DNA from: Manduca sexta
Taxonomy: Eukaryota > Arthropoda > Insecta > Lepidoptera > Sphingidae
Assembly (NCBI RefSeq): GCF_014839805.1
Contig: NC_051130.1
Location: 5,394,001-5,458,000, forward strand
Direction: 5' to 3'
Length of the DNA stretch: 64,000 nt
The notes under the pieces are model-generated. The model was not told the origin of the DNA. It saw only the letters and a program-made list of their open reading frames with translations, and searched no databases. Both the position numbers and the translations under genes were made by a program. Positions within the stretch are counted from its first letter, which is position 1; the number at the start of each line of letters is the position of its first letter. Of the stretch, positions 58,021-64,000 are shown one piece after another.

Positions 58021-60172
58021 GTAAGTTTTGTTATGCTTACAAGGTTAAAGAAAATATTGCTAAGAACATCTTTGTAATAAAATGACCTGTGGTACCTTTT
58101 TTGTGTTTTTAATATAGAATTCGTAAAAAAGAGACGTTGGCTTGTTTTGGGATCGCTTTTAAGTGTTAAATTGATGAAATTTATTGCAATAATAATAAAC
58201 TGTTTAATAATCTCAGCACTATCTTATTCCACCTTATTTTTTCTCTCAATTTCTCACAATGTTACAGAAAATATTGACGTTCTACGACTGACTGATTGCC
58301 TGACGTCTGTCTTTGGAGGATCCAGTTTGAGGTAAACCGAGTTATAAAAATCTTCAAATGTAGGCAAACTCCTTGCGCCACTTCACTTTTCTAGTATTAC
58401 AGGCGCGACGGTACGTTAGCGCTATTGTTAATTCGTGAGGCAGTTTTAAGGCTAAAATGTCGAGCTTCGCGGTTACTTTTTAGAAAAAATATATTCGAGG
58501 CTGTGAGGTTAGAGGTGCAGAGGGCGTATACAAACTATGTACAGAGGCCGTAGCCAAAATAAATATGGGAATAATATTTTATCCTAATATTTTTTTCGTA
58601 GGGATGTGTACGTGGATGTGTTAGTTACCCATGTATTCCCATACATGGGTAACTTAAGCGTTAACGATTGCAGAAAGGCAACAGCTCTAGGATGGTTAAA
58701 TAAATTTTAGATAGTTTTACGTTATAGGTCGTAATGAATATGTTTTATTAACTTTGGTTTGTATCTGAACACAAATATATTCATAGAAAAAACACCGTTC
58801 TCAGCTACTATAGAAGCCGAACAGTTAGACCAAAAAAATGTTAAGTAAAAAATATGCCGCTATGTTACAAAAAGGCCTATAAATATCAATGACTCGCGGA
58901 GAGTAATGAATTAATCATTACCAGCAACTGTTCTAAATTCATGTCATGCTTTTTATCTCTGGGATTTAGTGATAAGGATCTTCTATTTTGACGATGCAAT
59001 GTTTTTGATCGTATCGGCATTTGTTATATATTTTTAAAAAACAATACATGATTTGAATAGGATTAGAAGGTATATTTACGGTTTCAGAAAGGCGTGTTGT
59101 CGAATATTTGTGTCGACTGAATGGGCATGAAATTGAAAATAAATATGGGTCTGTAGCCACTTACCTAATTGTTATGCCTTACCCAGCGAGCATATAATCT
59201 GGGCTAATAAGACCAAGAATAAAGTACACCGTTCCGATTCAAAAACACACACATACTTATGAAGAAAAAAATGTAACGCCCCGGCCGAAAAGTAACCAAC
59301 GAGGTCAAGCAAAAATACCTTGATCGGCACTGCGGTTCAATCGAGTCTTTCATAAGCGAGCCACACTTAAATAGGTAACTGTACGCAAATGAGAAAAACC
59401 GGGTCAAGCCGCACTCGTGTGACGAGTAACTGGCATATTGAAATCGGCCCAGTCAGTAACTGACGACGATACACCTTGATAAATAACTAGATAAATCACA
59501 TTGTAGCCATAATTCCTAAACATTGTTAGGAATCAACAACTTATGTCTTAGAACGACAAGCGCAGTTAAAATCCAAACCCCATGCAGTTTTATTTTTTAT
59601 TTTCTGGGAGGTTATAATACTGTTTTAAAGCAATGATAGCGTTTAACATATGGCGAACGACTAGCTCGTCGCTTGATTCGGTTGCATGAAACAGCAAAGA
59701 CCTGAAATAGTTCCGGGACATTGCTAAGACGAGCCTAATCTCGTCTTAGCAAAGGCTGGGTGGTTTAACGGTGAGATAAAAGAATGGAACAAAGAGATAA
59801 CGGTACTTACATTATAATGTATGCGTGATACTGTGATTCGATGTAGTCGAATGCTAAATAGTTCACAGTATAATACTCCGTAAATTGAGTTGTATCTCAT
59901 TACCGTTCTCATAGAGTAGTCACGAACAAAACTACACTTTGAAATTAAACTGTGTAACTCTAATTAAACTTTTTATAAGAATGCGACCGCGCCTGTAGGT
60001 GCTTGTTAGACGTTTGTTGTTATTTTTACTTGAAAACATGGAATCTTTAAAAAAGGAAATGTAAAGATTTTTCTTGATACAATACGCAAACTAACGGACA
60101 GTAGAAAAAATAATTGATTGTTTAGTGTGTTCAAATGCACAAAATTTTTCCGCATACAAAAAAAATATCAAT
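58021..60172. other. AT-rich non-coding with two perfect hairpins
   Basis: No gene supported; the frame 58147-58335 begins at a TTG. Two hairpins stand out: agttacccatgta / tacatgggtaact at 58623-58654 and ttgctaagacgag / ctcgtcttagcaa at 59721-59752. Each has a 13-base perfect stem and a 6-base loop. Confidence 0.6.
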
Positions 60173-60225
60173 ACTAATATCAGCCCTGTATTGTTCCACA
60201 GCTGGGCCCAAGCCTCCTGTACCAT
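60173..60225 (-). mobile_element. Short SINE 3'-end remnant
   Basis: 'aatatcagccctgtattg' and 'cccaagcctcctgtacca' are a diverged version of the SINE 3' end read in reverse. Confidence 0.6.
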
Positions 60226-61651
60226 AATTTTATAAAAAAAAACTGTTCAGAATTGACCAATGACTAGAAATCACAATAACATACGCAATGTATATTGTTC
60301 TGGCGAGTGGGCCTAGCAGAAATATTTTTATGCATGCGACCCATATCCCGGCGCTGACATTTAAACGGCACATGGCTCGCAATATGTATTCAGATTATTT
60401 CAGGTGAGGATGTCGACCTCGGCTACTTATAGTGGAATACTGAGAAATAACATTACTCACGTCTATAGCTATTTGTTGATGTTAACATTTGCCTGCGCCA
60501 GTTTCGTTATAGATCAATGCATTCGTTAAGCCTATATTTCGGAATAACATGTGGGAACATCTGGATGATTATGAAACAATTATGAGCTTTAAGGAATTCT
60601 TCACTTTAGTTCTAGCTTCACTTCCAATGATTTTTTTCTTGTCATTAATTTAGGGGTGGCTCCACGCTTCATTAAAGTAAAATATTACTATATAATATTG
60701 ATAATTTATAGCGGTATTGTATTGTTAGCGTTATTGTGTAAATTCTAGATACAAGTCCGAAAAGATCCCGTTTTGTTACAGTCCAACTTAACAAAAGGAC
60801 TAGTAATTGTATTAACCGCCGTCTCTAACAAACTCTAAGGTAACCTCAGGATAAAATGAATAAAAGTGATTTCAGTTCAGTGTATAGTATCATCGATTTG
60901 CTTACTCGCTGCACGCCATCCAACATCCGTACAAATAAAACGAATAATGTTTGTCTTAGCGTCACGCCATACATTTCCTCGTATTTTTTTTCATAATTTA
61001 TATTCATGGCTAACTACTAATACTATCGAGCATAGTTAGTTTCCTGTTAGGTTTCTGGTCAAATTTGTCAAATAATCCTATATTTATTTAGCTATTTTTA
61101 TTTGTAGTTTGAATGCAATTATCATTTTTTAATAATTAATGATACCACTTATTATAGTCTCTCATACATTATTTAGCTAAAGCAAACTTTTCATTTCCCT
61201 GAACTATACCAATTACATGTCATTATGGATTTAATTAGAATATCAATAATTGAGTAATATCAAGTAATTATACTGCTGCATGCTGATATGGTAATTACAC
61301 AAATTAATTACATAACACAACACAGATGATTAATTAATTTAATAGGCTTGTAAAAGAAAACTAAGCAATTATTGTTATCAAAATTATGTGGTTTGACGAA
61401 TTAATACAAATTCCATTTGATGTAAACATTATATAAGGGAGTAAATTTGTAGCTAAAGCATTTGATAACGCATCATTCTAGATTAGATAAAAAATATAAA
61501 ATGATGCATCAGTGCAATCATTCAGGTTGGCACAATTTTATTTAAATAGGTTTAGGGTCTTATTTTGATAAAACTATAAGTTTATTTTAAGAGTAAAAAA
61601 TGAGGAAAATCTTATCACTTGGAAACCATTTTTTTAAATTAATAACAAGGA
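60226..61651. other. AT-rich non-coding, GC-richer patch near 60.3 kb
   Basis: No gene recognised. The patch 60300-60425 ('gcgagtgggcctagcag', 'catatcccggcgctgac') is non-repetitive and may be conserved. The rest is AT-rich. Confidence 0.45.
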
Positions 61652-61906
61652 GCTGCTCGCAGTTTTGCCCGAATGAAAAGCCTTTCCCGATACGAAAGAC
61701 GCACAACTGCGACATCTATTTACAAAATATATAAAAAAAATCCTTTTTTTCCATGGGAGCATAATAACAGGTAGCCTTTGTGTTAATTCAGAACATGTTA
61801 TTACCATTTGCCAAATTTCATCAAAATCCATTTAATTGTTTCTGTGTTTAGTTCTAACAAATATCCAAACATTTCCCAAACTTTTGCATTTATAATATTA
61901 GTAAGA
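61652..61906 (-). mobile_element. Decayed Helitron-like element
   Basis: On minus it starts TCTTACTAATATTATAAATG at 61906 after an A. In plus orientation it contains 'ggtagcctttgtg' and 'ccaaatttcatcaaaatcc', as in the copies at 36660 and 52328, and ends near 'gctgctcgcagttttgcc', where the CTAG terminus has been lost. Confidence 0.65.
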
Positions 61907-62384
61907 TGTAAGAAATGATGGCACAAAATATTTACTTGAACGGGGAAGCAATAGTTTTATATTCAAGCAAATACTGAGACAGTTATTAGGGTCCATATAT
62001 TTACACATTAAAGTTCATAAAAAATTGTCCATTGATACATTTCTATTCTCCGTAGTGATACATTTCTATTCTCCATTGCATTCATCATCGGGCTGATTTT
62101 AAACAACATACGCCACATTGATTAAAACATAAAACTTAAACAATAATTTATCAACCAGGATATTCAACATGCTATTTCAATAGTTATGAATGGGTTCAGC
62201 TTTTAATTAATACAATATAGGTAAATTATTTTAATAATTGCAGGAACTGATAACAAAATAAATAACTAAGTCTTAATTAATTTATTTCCTGATATGCTAT
62301 GCATTTAAAAAAAATCATTATGTTATAGGAATTAAAGCTATGTGCGATTGTACATGTGATCTCACTACCTTGCTATTTTAAATA
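61907..62384. other. AT-rich non-coding with a 23-base tandem duplication
   Basis: 'tgatacatttctattctcc' at 62033-62051 recurs at 62056-62074. Nothing else recognised. Confidence 0.6.
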
Positions 62385-62480
62385 CAAGTTTGTGAAGGTT
62401 TTTGAACGTTTGTTGTACTGAATGACTTTGGATGAAATTTGGCACACAGGATTGTGGGAAAAAATGCGTATACAAGTAGG
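62385..62480 (+). mobile_element. Possible Helitron-like 5'-part remnant
   Basis: 'gtactgaatgactttggatg' and 'aaatttggcacacaggat' resemble the 'actgaacggatttggatgaa' word found in the 5' part of lepidopteran Helitron-like repeats. No termini are visible. Confidence 0.35.
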
Positions 62481-64000
62481 TTAGGTATGCTAATCCAAGA
62501 ACTTATGTTTATTAGTAATAGGATTAACATGGGTAGATAATCTACTTGTATAGGTTTTTTATGGCAGAAAAAAGGACAACACAACTTACATGCCATATAA
62601 GTATACGACGTACATACATGTGTATATTCTTTAATTAAAGTACGTAATAAGATATGTTTTTACCTGTAATATAACTTTAAAAAAACGAATTGTATTTTTT
62701 GTGATTATTTTCACCCTAAAGTTACATCGATAGTTTAACAACTTATTTTTTAAAAAGAATATTTGATTTATTACTAGCAGCTACTTATTGCTGAGTGCAT
62801 AAAAAACGATCATTATATTGAACCTATAAAGCATAAAACTAGGTAATTAACCTATATATTAAAATAATAAGATCAATATGAAATAAAATGTTACTCCGGC
62901 GTGTACGAGTTTCAGGCGTTTTCTAACATAAAAATAAATAAATAATTGCATAAATGTGATGCTAGAGTTATGACTTGAGATTAGAACGAGTATGCTTTAT
63001 GCGTCTCCTCGCTTGCTTACAAATTTTGATAAGATTGCAGAGTTCCAAAAACGCTAAGTGGGTGGTCTTATTCTAACTTATATTAATAATATTATTCCAT
63101 TCATGTAAAGCAATAAACTATAACTTATTTGTTACTAGAAAAGTACGTAAATGTAAATTTATATTTAGTTAGTAAAATTTTGCACATGACTGAGCAATGA
63201 ACTTACAATTTCTCAATAGATAGCCAAAAAGTGCATAGAGTGATTTGTGTTTCACTTACCGTGTACTTCGTTTGTTCAGCGTTATAATGAAATAAAATAA
63301 ACAATTTTCATTCATAAACAAAACACTACATACACTTCCCAACGAATAAGTCCTCAATCCACCACTCCTCTCCCCGGGGCACTGTATACGAAAAATTAAA
63401 AAACCAAATCTACTACCCTTCTTTGCAAGAATTGGAAACAGGGGCAACAGATTGGTAAAATGATGTTTTGTCTCGTTGTATAACAATTGGATAAAAAGAG
63501 ACAACGAATAAATAGGTATACTGGATGTAGACGCCACTCCCTGACAAATTATTTGATACGGCAACACTTAAAAATACACTACCGCCATCTATATTTTAAA
63601 ACATATGGTGGTTAACAACATCTATTGGAGAATAGGAGAAAACATTTTGGAGCCTGCCATCTGTCGTCGAGTAGCAATATTATTCATTTGTTTAGTGAGC
63701 TACCAAGGTGAGGATTTCATACATTATTTTAGAGAAAGCGTCCATTAAATTGAACAACAGATGGTAGAAGCTTACACATTCGAAATAAAGAAAAAGTTTT
63801 AGAAAATCATAATTTATTTTTTATTACAATGTTAATCTTCAAAGTTTATTAAACATTTGTTTGTTTCACAACAGACGTACATGAATAGCATTATTATTCT
63901 TACATTGATCTTTTAATATGAATTGATTCAGTATTTTTTTATGTTTACACGAATGAGATGTCGAAATAAAACTAGATTTTGGATTTTATCATATATTTAA
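62481..64000. other. AT-rich non-coding to the window end
   Basis: No gene supported; the frame 63256-63567 (minus) is unrecognised. In 63570-63770 the word GCCATCT or its inverse recurs ('ccgccatctata', 'ctgccatctgtcg', 'caacagatggtag'), which is unexplained. Confidence 0.45.

Noticed and set aside
58147..58335. 62-codon frame with a hydrophobic stretch resembling a signal peptide
   Set aside because: It starts at TTG, has no upstream gene context and no match I recognise.

Overview
This window looks like non-coding, transposon-rich genomic DNA from a moth or butterfly (Lepidoptera). The evidence is the AT-rich background, the absence of any operon-like coding, and a set of interspersed repeats I recognise as typical of Lepidoptera. 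These are a tRNA-derived SINE with an ATT-repeat tail, Helitron-like elements that start TC and end CTAG, RTE-type LINE 3' ends, and a CR1/Jockey-group LINE with an AAAT tail. The family names come from recognition of motifs, not from a database search.

I find no convincing host protein-coding gene, rRNA, tRNA gene or CRISPR array. The only long open frames are the two ORFs of one nearly intact non-LTR retrotransposon (about 22010-26551, + strand). ORF1 is an RNA-binding-type protein (22086-22829). ORF2 is an AP-endonuclease plus reverse transcriptase (23317-26241) whose last part appears frameshifted. Two 5'-truncated tails of the same family lie at about 49085 and 54289, and all three copies keep a small hairpin region in the 3' UTR.

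Layout: 1-1275 is a near-identical direct duplicate of 17588-18867. A 500-base run of N (11237-11736) lies between the copies, so an uncollapsed-haplotype assembly artefact is a real possibility. At 2.9-9 kb there are SINE copies, one with a perfect 14-bp target-site duplication, and two decayed RTE tails. At 12.9-13.15 kb a Helitron-like copy ends in two back-to-back palindromes. At 19.25-20.67 kb there is a 1.4-kb element with terminal inverted repeats. From 22 to 26.5 kb is the LINE. From 26.8 to 33 kb the sequence is mostly unique, with short GC-richer blocks that could be conserved regulatory elements or small exons. At 33.6-38.4 kb there are Helitron, SINE and foldback-MITE copies, one MITE interrupted by a SINE. 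At 42.5-44.2 kb are a long-arm foldback MITE, a hAT-type MITE with a perfect 8-bp duplication, and a Helitron. At 50.5-51.7 kb is a three-layer nest of insertions. At 54.6-55.6 kb is a Helitron carrying five 123-bp tandem repeats. From 55.6 kb to the end the sequence is mainly unique and AT-rich.

Repeats of different ages, nested in one another, sit in a gene-poor region. The GC-richer islands with homeodomain-like, forkhead-like and octamer motifs would fit an intron or the regulatory desert of a developmental gene, but that is inference. I did not find a new multi-gene system. The points most worth a second look are the Helitron-end palindromes, the Helitron tandem array, the conserved LINE 3' hairpin, the two foldback MITE families, and the 1.28-kb duplication.
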